From assembly GCF_010500845.1 (NCBI RefSeq), contig NZ_JAAAMI010000013.1, positions 1 to 64,000 of the forward strand: a DNA stretch of 64,000 bases, given 5' to 3'. Of this stretch, positions 6,400 to 15,573 are shown piece after piece. A program made the position numbers and the translations under genes. The stretch's first letter is position 1. Every line of letters starts with the position of its first letter. Below the pieces are notes generated by a model, which was not told the DNA's origin, ran no database searches, and worked only from the letters and a program-made list of their open reading frames with translations. This DNA comes from Flagellimonas sediminis (GTDB lineage Bacteria; Bacteroidota; Bacteroidia; Flavobacteriales; Flavobacteriaceae).

Positions 6400-8803
6400 G
6401 CTCAATTTCAATGCATATCACCCAATCCTGGATATCCAGAACCATGTGGTTTTTGGGAGCAATGGCGATGTGGTGTTGTGTTATCAAGTGGAATTACCTG
6501 AGATATACTCCCTTTCTGAGACGGATTTTGAGGAGCTGCACGGGATGTGGTTCCAGGCCTTTAAATCCTTGCCCGTGGGTGCTATTATCCATAAGCAGGA
6601 TAGGTATCAAAAGAAAGGTTATGATGCTAGGAACCTTCCAAAGGAAACCTTTCTGGCCAAGGCCACCCATGATTATTTTGTGGGTAGGGAGCATTTGGAC
6701 CATCAGAGTTATCTCTTCTTTGTACTTCCTCTTGATAAAGCCCTTAATGCCACCAAATATGTCAATCCCTTTCGAAAAGTAGAGAAAGGGTTGCACCGGA
6801 AACTGGATGTGCAGGTAGCGGAATTTGTGACCGCCGTCAACGATGCGGTATCCTATATCAACAACTCCAAAAGCGTGTCCATGGTACCCATGGAACCTGA
6901 AGCCATATTGGAGCATACCCATGCTTATTTCAATGGATACAATCTTGATTTTGATACGGATATCCAGTTTGGGAAAGGCCCCATAGAAATTGGTGACCAT
7001 TATTTTGATGTGATGGCCATCAACCATGAAGAATGTTTTGGAGAAACCGTGCAAAGCAGTGTGCCCAACGGGAAATTCAGTTCGGACGGATTCAGTTTTC
7101 ATAAAGGTTTTTTGGACGGTCTGGGACTGGAATTGGGGGAGAACCATATCATCAACCAAATCCTATATCTAGATGATACCCATCAATGGCGTAAACTATT
7201 GGATAAAAAAATTGAGGAACTCTCCAAGAGCTCCAATTTTGGTTCCCAGAACAAAGTGGTCCGCAACAAGGTCCAACATATCTTGGACAGGATCAATGGG
7301 GATGATACCGCACGAATAATTCGTGGCCATGTGAATATTGTTTATTGGCATACGGAAGTTGGGGTGTTGAAGCGAATTGCTTCTGGCATCAAGGCGCAAT
7401 TGAAGGAACTGGATATACGACCCTATCATCCCCATGGGGAGGAGCGCAAACATTATTTTTTGAACTCCTATCCCAGTTATGCTTCCAACTTTTCCAATGA
7501 AGATCTTTTTGTGATGGACCTGAAGGCAGCCCTTTGTCTGTATATCAACAATACCAATTATCGCTCTGATGAAACAGGAATCGTTTTTAATGATAGACAG
7601 TACAATATTCCTGTGGTCAAGGATGTATGGGACGAGGGGAAAAGGCGTATCAAGGCCCGGAACTTTGCCATTTTTGCCCCGACAGGAGAAGGGAAATCCT
7701 TCTTGGCCAATAATATCCTACGTCAATACTTTGAGGCGGATGTACGACTGGTCATTATCGATTTAGGGGGTTCTTATGCCAAATTTGCCCAATTGTATCC
7801 CGATGATCACGTGGTCCTTCGCTATGAGCAAGGCAAGAATTTGGGTATTAATCCCTTTTATATCGCCGATCCGTCCGATTTGACCCCTGAACGACTGGAA
7901 GATCTGGCCCTCTTTCTTTTGGAGCTCTTGGCTGAAAACCAGGTGACCAAATCCAAGGAAGTGGCCTTGAAAAAAGTGTTGTTGCACTATTATGATGCTG
8001 TCAGGGCGGGGCATTCCTTGGCTTCCCTATATCAGTTTGTTGATAAGCACAAGGATACCTTGATCGAGGAGACCCGAGTTCATGAATCCGATTTCAATGT
8101 CTATGGATTTTTGCACATTCTTTCCGAATATGTGGATGGGGGACTGTACAGTTTTCTGTTCCATGTGGCAGAAGACCAGACCTATAAAATAGAGGACAAG
8201 CGCCTGATTGTCTTTGAACTGGACGAAGTGCGAGACAATAAGGAAATCCTGTCCGTAATGCTCAAATTGATCAAGTCCGCCATCCAACGCACCATTTGGA
8301 GGAACAGGTCGGAACGGGGCATTATTCTTTTCGATGAGTTTGCCAAGCAGCTTAAATTTCCCCATGTATTGGAGAGTGTGGAGTTCTATTACCAGGCCAT
8401 CCGAAAGCAAAACGGGGCCATTGGTATCATCCTGCAATCCATCAACCAATTACCGGAAAATGCCACTTCGGCAAGTATCCTGGAGAATACGCAGGTCGTG
8501 TACAGTTTACGGAACGAGAAGGGCTATGATGAATTGGTTAGACGGTTGCACCTCTCCAACCATGATCTCAATCAATTGAAGTCCCTTAGAAACAACCTTA
8601 CCGGGGTGCGCAAATACACCGAAATCTTTATCAAAATCGGGAAGGAAAGCAATGTCTTTCGCTTGGAGGTGCCCCCAGAGGTCTATGCCGCCTATCTCAC
8701 CGATGGGGTGGAACATGGCCAGCTTATGGAGCTCTTTGAACAGTTTGGGAATATGGAACGGGCCATTACTGAATTTATAAATCAACAAAAGAAAATGATA
8801 TGA
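6392..8803 (+). CDS. traG: VirB4-like conjugation ATPase TraG
   Basis: An 803-residue ATPase that powers pilus and channel assembly in type IV secretion. Walker A is PTGEGKS (K435) and Walker B is IILFDEF (D648, E649), in the usual order for VirB4/TraG of Bacteroidota. The N-terminal 400 residues form the family's less conserved part. The ATG at 6392 is preferred: it overlaps the traF stop; a TTG two codons earlier is possible but unnecessary. It overlaps traI by ATGA. It looks full length with no interruption, unlike the genes a few kb downstream. Confidence 0.88.
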   Translation: MSKLNFNAYHPILDIQNHVVFGSNGDVVLCYQVELPEIYSLSETDFEELHGMWFQAFKSLPVGAIIHKQDRYQKKGYDARNLPKETFLAKATHDYFVGREHLDHQSYLFFVLPLDKALNATKYVNPFRKVEKGLHRKLDVQVAEFVTAVNDAVSYINNSKSVSMVPMEPEAILEHTHAYFNGYNLDFDTDIQFGKGPIEIGDHYFDVMAINHEECFGETVQSSVPNGKFSSDGFSFHKGFLDGLGLELGENHIINQILYLDDTHQWRKLLDKKIEELSKSSNFGSQNKVVRNKVQHILDRINGDDTARIIRGHVNIVYWHTEVGVLKRIASGIKAQLKELDIRPYHPHGEERKHYFLNSYPSYASNFSNEDLFVMDLKAALCLYINNTNYRSDETGIVFNDRQYNIPVVKDVWDEGKRRIKARNFAIFAPTGEGKSFLANNILRQYFEADVRLVIIDLGGSYAKFAQLYPDDHVVLRYEQGKNLGINPFYIADPSDLTPERLEDLALFLLELLAENQVTKSKEVALKKVLLHYYDAVRAGHSLASLYQFVDKHKDTLIEETRVHESDFNVYGFLHILSEYVDGGLYSFLFHVAEDQTYKIEDKRLIVFELDEVRDNKEILSVMLKLIKSAIQRTIWRNRSERGIILFDEFAKQLKFPHVLESVEFYYQAIRKQNGAIGIILQSINQLPENATSASILENTQVVYSLRNEKGYDELVRRLHLSNHDLNQLKSLRNNLTGVRKYTEIFIKIGKESNVFRLEVPPEVYAAYLTDGVEHGQLMELFEQFGNMERAITEFINQQKKMI

Positions 8804-9405
8804 GAGTAACAATAAAACAAACCCTTTGGAAGAATCCCAAGACTTTGATATTTGCACTGATCTTGGCCATTTCCTTGCCCGGCCGTGCTACGGCCCAGGG
8901 GATGCCGGTGTATGACAATACGAACTTTATCAGTATGACCAAGTCCTTGTTGGAATCGGCCAAACAGACCTCGGAATTATTGAAGACCGTGGAGTTTTTA
9001 AAGGAACAGAAGGACAATATTGTCAAGGTCAACAATACCATCAAACAATTGAAGGCAGTCCGGGAACTGGCCCGTAACAATGAGATTTTGTTTCGGACGG
9101 TGCAAAATGATCTAAGTGACATTTTGAACTCCCCCTATATCAAGGCAGGAGAGGTGGAACAGGTATCCAAAGCCTTTGAACAGATTATGGATACGGCCAT
9201 TGATGACCTGGATTTTGTGAACCAGATCTTGTCCAGTGATTTTTTGAAGATGACCGATGCGGAGCGTACCGCCATTTTGATGGAAAAGAAAGTCCAGTCC
9301 CAGGAAATGGTGGCCGAGCTTGAGGTCAAGACCCGTCGCTATCGAGAGATCATCTCCTTTCGGAGGATGCAGGATATTATCAATAATCGGGAAACGGAAT
9401 ACTGA
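8800..9405 (+). CDS. traI: TraI-like periplasmic conjugation protein (VirB5 position)
   Basis: A 201-residue secreted protein. Residues 1-33 form a signal peptide ending in ATAQG. The rest is almost all helix, with heptad-like stretches (KSLLESAKQTSELLKTVEFLKEQ is spread over residues 47-69), as in VirB5 and the DUF4141 TraI family. It lies directly between the VirB4-like and VirB6-like genes, overlapping both by a few bases. It probably acts at the pilus tip or in assembly. It is somewhat short but looks complete. Confidence 0.6.
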   Translation: MRVTIKQTLWKNPKTLIFALILAISLPGRATAQGMPVYDNTNFISMTKSLLESAKQTSELLKTVEFLKEQKDNIVKVNNTIKQLKAVRELARNNEILFRTVQNDLSDILNSPYIKAGEVEQVSKAFEQIMDTAIDDLDFVNQILSSDFLKMTDAERTAILMEKKVQSQEMVAELEVKTRRYREIISFRRMQDIINNRETEY

Positions 9406-10244
9406 TGGCGGGATACTTTTTGGGCATAGGATTGGAATATGTGGATGCGGTCTTTCAGACCATCAAGGACAGTGATTTCTCCCAATATACCATTGTGGGG
9501 ATGAAGACCTTGGCCGTCCTGTTCTTTTTGATAAATATATTGAAGAAATACAATGAGGGCATCGCCACCATCGATGGCCATACCTGGGGATTGACCCCAA
9601 CGGAACTGGCCAAGAATTTTTTGGTGGTGCTGCTGGTCATTTTCTCCACAGAGGTATTGGGAGTCTTCGATGGCATTTTGGTGGCCATTGAGGTCCAATA
9701 CCGGGACACGGCTCCGGCACTCCTCCCATTGCAGCTGCAGGATGTAGATCTGGAACGGGATGTGGGTGCCTTGGAAGCCGCCAAAAAGGCCATGGCACTG
9801 TTGTATGAGGCCCTGGTGACCCCTTTGTACGGTTTGAAGGTCTTGGCCTTTATCATCGGGGTCATTCTTTGGTTGATGGACCTGTTCATCTATCCTTTGT
9901 TCCTTGCGGAGCGGTATTTCCTGTTGGGAATCCTACAGGCCTTTTTTCCCTTGGTCATCAGTTTGGCCGTCTTTGAGAAATTCAGGCCCTTGGCCTATCA
10001 GTTTTTTAAGTTGTATGCAGCTGTATATATGCTGGTGCCCGCCTTCTTTTTGGTCAATGTCTTCGTCAACAACCTTTATACGGAGATCAGTACCAACTTC
10101 TGGGGGAACCTCTTTGGTTTTGATTTTGGGAGTGAATTCTTTGCCCCGATCATTGAACTCGGGACCATTGGCTTTATTGTCTTGCTCAAATTTAAATTGT
10201 ACCGAAGGGCGACCAGTTTTACCCTTCGATTGTTCACCGGTTAA
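9405..10244 (+). CDS. traJ: TraJ-like polytopic conjugation protein (VirB6-like)
   Basis: A 279-residue inner-membrane protein with about six hydrophobic segments, the clearest at residues 25-47, 66-90, 143-160, 165-190, 200-220 and 245-265. The order after traI and before the VirB8-like gene matches TraJ of CTnDOT-like elements. VirB6-type proteins form the channel base through which DNA passes. Start overlaps the traI stop as TGATG. TraJ of full elements is often longer (over 300 residues), so this may be a compact version. Confidence 0.65.
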   Translation: MAGYFLGIGLEYVDAVFQTIKDSDFSQYTIVGMKTLAVLFFLINILKKYNEGIATIDGHTWGLTPTELAKNFLVVLLVIFSTEVLGVFDGILVAIEVQYRDTAPALLPLQLQDVDLERDVGALEAAKKAMALLYEALVTPLYGLKVLAFIIGVILWLMDLFIYPLFLAERYFLLGILQAFFPLVISLAVFEKFRPLAYQFFKLYAAVYMLVPAFFLVNVFVNNLYTEISTNFWGNLFGFDFGSEFFAPIIELGTIGFIVLLKFKLYRRATSFTLRLFTG

Positions 10245-10254
10245 ATTGAAGTCT

Positions 10255-10881
10255 ATGAAAACACCTTTTAAAAGTATTGTTCATGTGCTGCGGCTCAACC
10301 GTTTTGTGGTTCTTGCCGTGGTTATCGCCTCGGTTTTGGTCTGTATGGTTGCTATGGTCCTAGTGGGCAGGATATACCGTGAATCGTTGAACGGGGCCTT
10401 CGTGGTCAATGGGGAAGGGGAGGTCATACCGCTTTCCTGGGCCGAACAACGGGATCATCTGGAAGTGGAGGCCCTGGCCCATTTGGAACAGTTTCATAGG
10501 TGGTTTTATGGGGTGGATGCCGGCAGTTATGAGAAGAACATGGAAAGGGCCCTTTGGTTGGGCAATGCCTCCGTTGGTGCTGTCTTTCAACAGAAAAAGG
10601 CAGACGGTTTCTATAACCGGTTGTTGCAATATTCCCTTGTGCAAGAGGTCATCCGAATCGATACAGAGCTGGATTGGGATGGGTCTTCCTTTGCGTTTAG
10701 GACCCAATTGCATATACGGATCAATCGGGGAACCGTCACCGATACCTATGAACTGGTGACCTCGGGACATTTGATCCAGGTGGAACGGAATTTTCCCCAT
10801 AATCCTCATGGATTGTTGATCACTGATTTTTTTGAAAACTCACTTCGTAAACTAGAAACTCATGAAAACACAGAAGAATAA
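10255..10881 (+). CDS. traK: TraK-like VirB8-type assembly protein
   Basis: A 208-residue protein counted from the ATG at 10255, which lies 10 bp after the traJ stop; the open frame continues upstream only as an overlap in traJ. It has one membrane anchor (residues 18-38) followed by a periplasmic domain of VirB8/TraK type with the conserved aromatic FHRWFYG stretch. VirB8 proteins dimerise and bridge inner- and outer-membrane parts of the secretion channel. It overlaps traM by 20 bp, so no separate traL gene fits between them. Confidence 0.75.
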   Translation: MKTPFKSIVHVLRLNRFVVLAVVIASVLVCMVAMVLVGRIYRESLNGAFVVNGEGEVIPLSWAEQRDHLEVEALAHLEQFHRWFYGVDAGSYEKNMERALWLGNASVGAVFQQKKADGFYNRLLQYSLVQEVIRIDTELDWDGSSFAFRTQLHIRINRGTVTDTYELVTSGHLIQVERNFPHNPHGLLITDFFENSLRKLETHENTEE

Positions 10882-11794
10882 AATAGTTTTTGTGCTGGTA
10901 CTGGCATGTATGGTACTCTTTATCACCATATATAGCATCGTCACTTTTGGTAAGCCAAAAAAGGAAAGCCTTGATGTAGGGAGGATCCCCATGCCGGATC
11001 TGGAGGACACTTCGGTGGAGTTTGAAACCAAACTGGAAGCCGTGGAAGCCATCAAGGTGGAAAAACAATCCACGGCACCACAAGTGTATCCCGACCACAT
11101 GGTGGATGATAAAGGGTATTTCAATCCCGATTATATGGAATATGAAAAGCAGCGTATCATAGACAGTGTCTTTGATACCAATGCCTTTACTGCGAAAAAA
11201 GTTTCTGTGTCGGATGCAGGCGTAATGCCCAGGTTGGGGACTGTAAAGAAGGTAAAGGTAGACGATGAAAAGTTGACAATGGGTTCCCCAAGGACGGAAA
11301 CGGAGCTAGGATTGGTACATCAACTGTTCTTTGCCTCCAATCCAAAAAGGAACCGTTCCGATGGAAATTTACCAACTACTGCTGTGGCCAAGGTGTATGT
11401 GGATGGGGACCAGACCCTTCGGGATGGACAACGATTGGACTTGCGACTCGCCCATGACTATGTTGTGGATGGGAAAAGGATGCCAGGAGGTACCCGCCTC
11501 TATGGCTTTGTAAAGATAAGGCCCAACCGGGTGATGGTGGAACTTACCCGATTGGGGACAACCCTTATGGATATGCAAGCCTATGATGCCCAGGATGGGC
11601 AGGAAGGGATTTATGTGAAGAACCATCTGCGGGGTGAAGTGGTGGATCGGTCTTTGGATGAGGGCCTTGGAGAGATCAATGTGCCGGGTGTGCCCCAGTT
11701 CAATGGGATCAAACGCATATTTCAGCGTGATCAACGTACCGTTAAAGTTCAGATTTCCGACCATTATCAATTTTTCTTAATACCTAGATCATGA
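10862..11794 (+). CDS. traM: TraM-like VirB10-type channel protein
   Basis: A 310-residue protein with a membrane anchor at residues 8-28, a low-complexity acidic linker (about 35-150) and a C-terminal domain from about 165 with the TraM/VirB10 pattern (TAVAKVYVDGDQTLRDGQRLDLRL, spread over residues 173-196). VirB10 spans the periplasm and links inner-membrane energy to the outer-membrane pore. It is at the short end for TraM, which often exceeds 400 residues; the linker accounts for the difference. It overlaps traK and traN. Confidence 0.72.
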   Translation: MKTQKNKIVFVLVLACMVLFITIYSIVTFGKPKKESLDVGRIPMPDLEDTSVEFETKLEAVEAIKVEKQSTAPQVYPDHMVDDKGYFNPDYMEYEKQRIIDSVFDTNAFTAKKVSVSDAGVMPRLGTVKKVKVDDEKLTMGSPRTETELGLVHQLFFASNPKRNRSDGNLPTTAVAKVYVDGDQTLRDGQRLDLRLAHDYVVDGKRMPGGTRLYGFVKIRPNRVMVELTRLGTTLMDMQAYDAQDGQEGIYVKNHLRGEVVDRSLDEGLGEINVPGVPQFNGIKRIFQRDQRTVKVQISDHYQFFLIPRS

Positions 11795-12576
11795 AAACAC
11801 TAAACGTCATCATTGCAGTAATGCTAATGGCCTATGGGCACACCGTATCGGGCCAAAAGGTTTTGGACACCATCCAAGCCAATTCACAAATGAACGTGGC
11901 CCTCTTTTTTCCCAGTCCCATCAAACAGGCTATAACGGGAAACACTAAAGCGATCTTTACCTATAACCGGGAAGAAGCTCAATATTTTGGGCTATTGCAG
12001 TCCACAGCCAACACCATTACCAACCTTTTGGTGGTCACCATGGACGGACAAGCATATGAATTTAAGGTGGCCTATAGGGAAAACGTTGCCCAAACCCATT
12101 TTTTTGTGGACAAGGCGCATAGCATTGGTCCAGTACAGCCATTACCTGGTAAAAAAGGGGATTCCTTGGCTTCCCACACAGCTCGATTTGCTTTTTTAAG
12201 TGGATTGCCATCAAGTGATGGGAATGGTGCCTTGGCATCGGTGCGAAGAAAGGGAATCCGATTGCTGTTGAAAAGGTTGGTCTACCGAAACGCTCAAGTA
12301 TTTATGGTTGTAGAGGTGCGCAACCGATCAGGCATTGATTTTGAAGTAGGCACCCTTGAGGCCCTAAGGATAAATGGCAGCTTGAAACGGAGATCCTCGT
12401 ATCAAGAAACCAGGTTGGAACCCCACTATATCTTTGAACGACCCAAAATTATTAAAACCGGGACTTCCCAACGATTTGTACTTGTGCTACCCAAATTTGT
12501 CCTATCCCATAAGGAGCATCTAAGACTGATTCTCTTGGAAAGCCGTGGAGGCAGAAGGTTGGAGCTCAACTATTGA
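11791..12576 (+). CDS. traN: TraN-like VirB9-type outer-membrane channel protein
   Basis: A 261-residue secreted protein, signal peptide residues 1-21 (HTVSGQ). The N-terminal half holds the DUF4138/TraN pattern (NVALFFPSPIKQAITGN, then YFGLLQSTANTITNLLVVT), and the C-terminal half is beta-rich. It is the expected VirB9-like partner of TraM. It overlaps traM by 4 bp (ATGA). It is the last tra gene: in complete elements traO, traP and traQ follow, and none is present here. Confidence 0.75.
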   Translation: MKTLNVIIAVMLMAYGHTVSGQKVLDTIQANSQMNVALFFPSPIKQAITGNTKAIFTYNREEAQYFGLLQSTANTITNLLVVTMDGQAYEFKVAYRENVAQTHFFVDKAHSIGPVQPLPGKKGDSLASHTARFAFLSGLPSSDGNGALASVRRKGIRLLLKRLVYRNAQVFMVVEVRNRSGIDFEVGTLEALRINGSLKRRSSYQETRLEPHYIFERPKIIKTGTSQRFVLVLPKFVLSHKEHLRLILLESRGGRRLELNY

Positions 12577-12897
12577 CCTATCGATAAAGAGAAGTGGAAT
12601 CCCTTATAGGGTATATAATTTAACATGAAAACAAAATTTTGCCATAACAAAGGTTATAGTGTTGGCCAAGAAAGGAAATGAAATAGGAATGGTACACCTC
12701 AGGAAAAATGGAACTGGCTTCCAGCTGTATTAAAAGCATTGGCACATCAGCATATCATTGTCATCCAACCGTCCGATTCAAGTCATGGATAGTTTGTTAG
12801 TGAAGGAATGAAAGGGACATCAGTCGCAACAACCTGATCCATTGCTGGAAGTGTAGATGGCGACTTTAGAATTCCTAAAGATTTGAGATCTATTTTT
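12577..12897. other. Non-coding stretch after traN
   Basis: About 320 bp with stops in all frames and no recognisable gene. It separates the last tra gene from the two-component gene and is where traO-traQ would be expected. I see neither clear gene remnants nor a convincing terminator. Confidence 0.5.
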
Positions 12898-12917
12898 ATA
12901 CCATAAATTTATGGTAT
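12898..12917. promoter_or_regulatory. 20-bp palindrome overlapping the response-regulator start
   Basis: ATACCATAAATTTATGGTAT is a perfect 20-bp palindrome whose last two bases are the first two of the ATG at 12916. Such a site could be a self-repression operator or a start-site hairpin that limits translation. No Shine-Dalgarno sequence is visible before this start. Confidence 0.5.
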
Positions 12918-13590
12918 GAAGATCCTTATTGCAGAAGACGAGACCGAACTCCAGAAATCCATTGCCACCTATTTGGAAAGGGATGGCAATGTCTGTGAAA
13001 TGGCTTCAGACTACCACGAGGCCCTCTATAAGATTGACCTCTATGAATATGATCTGTTGGTCCTGGACATCAACCTGATCACCGGTAGTGGATTGGATAT
13101 CCTAAAACTGTTGAAGCGCAACCGTTCGGAGACCCCGACCATCATCATCTCCGCCAACAATTCCTTGGACGATAAACTGGAAGGATTGGATCTGGGTGCC
13201 GATGACTATTTGACCAAACCCTTTCATTTGGCCGAACTCAATTCGAGGATAAAGGCGGTTTTGAGAAGGGGCAAGTTTGGGGGCAATGACCGTTTGGAGT
13301 TCCACGAGATTTCCATTGATACGCGCTCTAGGACCGCTTATGTCAATGAGCAAGCCCTTTCCTTGACCCGTAAGGAATTCGATCTCTTGCTTTTTTTTGT
13401 CACCAATAAGGGACGGGTGCTTTCCAAAGAGATCATCGCCGAACATTTATGGGGGGATCATAGCGATCTTGCGGATAATTTTGATTTTATTTATGTCCAT
13501 ATCAACAACCTGCGCAAAAAATTGACCGAAGCAGGGGCCAAGTATATCAAAACGGCCTACGGAAGTGGGTATAAGTTCGTGGAAGAGTGA
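12916..13590 (+). CDS. OmpR-family response regulator
   Basis: A 224-residue two-domain regulator. Residues 1-118 are a receiver domain: acidic pocket EDE (residues 7-9), phospho-acceptor D51 in VLDINL, and the conserved Lys in LTKPF. Residues 128-222 are a winged-helix DNA-binding domain ending GSGYKF. It looks intact. The next gene, 3 bp on, was its sensor kinase but now lacks its ATP-binding domain, so this regulator is probably orphaned or driven by another kinase. CusR/CopR-like regulators near RND pumps often respond to metals; that role is inferred from the fused pump remnant. Confidence 0.85.
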   Translation: MKILIAEDETELQKSIATYLERDGNVCEMASDYHEALYKIDLYEYDLLVLDINLITGSGLDILKLLKRNRSETPTIIISANNSLDDKLEGLDLGADDYLTKPFHLAELNSRIKAVLRRGKFGGNDRLEFHEISIDTRSRTAYVNEQALSLTRKEFDLLLFFVTNKGRVLSKEIIAEHLWGDHSDLADNFDFIYVHINNLRKKLTEAGAKYIKTAYGSGYKFVEE

Positions 13591-13593
13591 TCT

Positions 13594-15300
13594 ATGGGGG
13601 ATACCTTGAAAAAAATACGATTGATCAGAAAGACCTCCAAAACTTTTTTGGGGATCAGTGCCCTGTTGATGTTGGTCAGTACGGTGGCCCTTTATTTCTA
13701 TCTGAGGAACCTGCTCCAGTCTGAAGTGGAGGAAGAGCTCCGTTCGACAGAGGCACGGATCGAAAGTTCCCTGATCGAAAATCCGGAGCCTTTTCAATTG
13801 TCCCCGGTGGTCGAGATCCAAAAGGTATCCCGGTTGGGCAATGAGGTGCTAAAGGATACCATCATCTATGATCCCTCACAAGATGAAATGGAAGAGTTCA
13901 GGGAACTGTCCACCTTCTCCGCCATCAATGGTGAAAATTATAGGATCACGGTCCGCGCACTTGTGGTGGAATCGGAGAATATCCTGATCGCCGTGGTCAT
14001 TTCCTATTTGGTGATCATCCTTTTGGTATTCCTGTTCCTGTTTTATGTGAATCGTTCGAGGAACCAAAAACTGTGGACCCCTTTTTTCCACAACCTGGAG
14101 CAAATGAAACGGTTTTCGCTCAGCTCCGATGCTCCCATCGCCCTGATGGACAGTGGAATCCTGGAGTTCTCCGAATTGAATTCAGAGATCAAGATCTTGA
14201 CCAATAAGGTCCGTTCGGATTATCGGAACCTGAAACAATATACGGAGGATGTATCCCATGAGATGCAGACCCCCTTGGCCATTATACAGGCAAAGATCGA
14301 GAACGTGATCAATATGGAGGAACCATTGGACGACCAGCAGTTCGAACAACTCACTTCCATCCAAAGGGATATACAGCGACTCTCCCAAATGACCAAGCGC
14401 TTGACCTTGTTGACCAAGATCGAGAACAACCAGTTCGCCAATATCGAGCAACTGGAAACCCAGATCCAAGGGGTGGTCATCAGTAGTATAATTGAAAGGG
14501 AGCAGGTAGTGAATATCCGGTTGGTATTTCCCGGCACCAACACCAATTCGGTTTCCGATATCCAACAAATGACCCTGCAATTGCCCAGTGGGGATATTGT
14601 ACCCTTACAAAAAGTGGCGAAAATTGAAATAGGGAAGGGAGTGGCAGAGATCAATCGGGAAAACCAAAAATCCATAGGGGTCGTTACGGCTCGCTTGAAC
14701 AACAGGGACCTTGGGTCTACCTTGACCGATATCCGAAACAATCTGTCCACGAAGATCAGCCTTCCCCCGGGGTATCATATTGAATATGGAGGGGAATACC
14801 AGCAACAACAACAGGCTTTTAAGGAATTGATGCTCATTTTGATTGCCGCGGTACTGTTGGTCTTTACCGTCATATTGTTTCTGTTCAGAAAGATCAAGAT
14901 TGCTCTTGCCATCATATTCATTGCCATTTTAGGGGTTGCAGGTTGTCTGTTGAGTCTATTATTGACAGGAACACCTTTGAATGTAGGAAGTTACACAGGT
15001 ATCATTATGATAGTTGGGATTATCGGGGAGAATGCCATTTTTACCTATCAACAGTACCAAGAATGTGATGTTTCGTTATCACACCCACAAAAGATCGAAT
15101 ATTCCATAGCGCAACGATTGCGGCCCAAATTAATGACAGCCACTGCCGCAATCATGGCCTTGATCCCCTTGGCCCTGGGTATCGGAGCAGGGGCCCAGTT
15201 GCACCAGCCCTTGGCGATTGCCGTCATCGGAGGGTTGGTCTTCGCATTGCCATTGTTATTGGTGGTACTTCCAATTATACTTAAATTGTTGAAGGAGTAA
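13594..15300 (+). CDS. Chimera: sensor kinase N-terminus fused to C-terminal part of an RND pump
   Basis: A 568-residue open frame made of two unrelated pieces. Residues 1-285 are a histidine kinase front: membrane segment about 18-40, periplasmic loop, second segment about 128-150, then the phospho-acceptor helix with EDVSHEMQTP (H222). The kinase ATPase domain is absent. From about residue 287 the sequence is the last part of a CzcA/CusA-type RND pump: a docking/porter piece (QGVVISSIIEREQ), then about five membrane helices to the end. Full RND pumps exceed 1000 residues, so about 280 remain. The join, near 14440-14460, preserves the frame. I infer a deletion between adjacent genes. The protein can neither autophosphorylate nor form a full pump by itself; it may be inert or have a new role. 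Confidence 0.85.
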   Translation: MGDTLKKIRLIRKTSKTFLGISALLMLVSTVALYFYLRNLLQSEVEEELRSTEARIESSLIENPEPFQLSPVVEIQKVSRLGNEVLKDTIIYDPSQDEMEEFRELSTFSAINGENYRITVRALVVESENILIAVVISYLVIILLVFLFLFYVNRSRNQKLWTPFFHNLEQMKRFSLSSDAPIALMDSGILEFSELNSEIKILTNKVRSDYRNLKQYTEDVSHEMQTPLAIIQAKIENVINMEEPLDDQQFEQLTSIQRDIQRLSQMTKRLTLLTKIENNQFANIEQLETQIQGVVISSIIEREQVVNIRLVFPGTNTNSVSDIQQMTLQLPSGDIVPLQKVAKIEIGKGVAEINRENQKSIGVVTARLNNRDLGSTLTDIRNNLSTKISLPPGYHIEYGGEYQQQQQAFKELMLILIAAVLLVFTVILFLFRKIKIALAIIFIAILGVAGCLLSLLLTGTPLNVGSYTGIIMIVGIIGENAIFTYQQYQECDVSLSHPQKIEYSIAQRLRPKLMTATAAIMALIPLALGIGAGAQLHQPLAIAVIGGLVFALPLLLVVLPIILKLLKE

Positions 15301-15314
15301 AAACAATTTAAAAG

Positions 15315-15566
15315 ATGCCATTGATTGGAATTGCTTTGTCAGGAGGAGGTGCAAGGGGAGCTGCCCATATAGGGGTCCTTCAGGCCCTTAACGACCACGG
15401 GATATTTCCGGAAGATGTTTCCGGATCCAGTGCGGGAAGTATCATCGCGGCATTGTACTGGTTTGGATATACCCCGTTGGAGATTCTAGACCTGTCGCAC
15501 AAAAAGGAGTTTTTGAAGATCTTTAAATTGGGAATCTTCAATAAGAGATTCACTTTACTGAAGTAA
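15315..15566 (+). pseudogene. Patatin-like phospholipase, truncated to its N-terminal third
   Basis: An 83-residue frame with the start of a patatin domain: oxyanion loop SGGGARG (about residues 9-15), then the nucleophile elbow GSSAGS (about 37-42). Bacterial patatin proteins are normally 250 residues or more and need a distant Asp (DGG/DGA) that is missing here, so it cannot be active. The frame ends at 15566, and an A+T-richer gene begins 8 bp later, so this is probably a recombination junction. Together with the chimera upstream it marks the second scar in 3 kb. Confidence 0.8.
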
Positions 15567-15573
15567 CACAAAT

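Noticed and set aside
9904..10254. Extended N-terminus of the traK frame inside traJ
   Set aside because: Reading traJ bases out of frame gives a Ser/Cys/Trp-rich shadow; the ATG at 10255 gives a normal membrane-anchored VirB8-like start.
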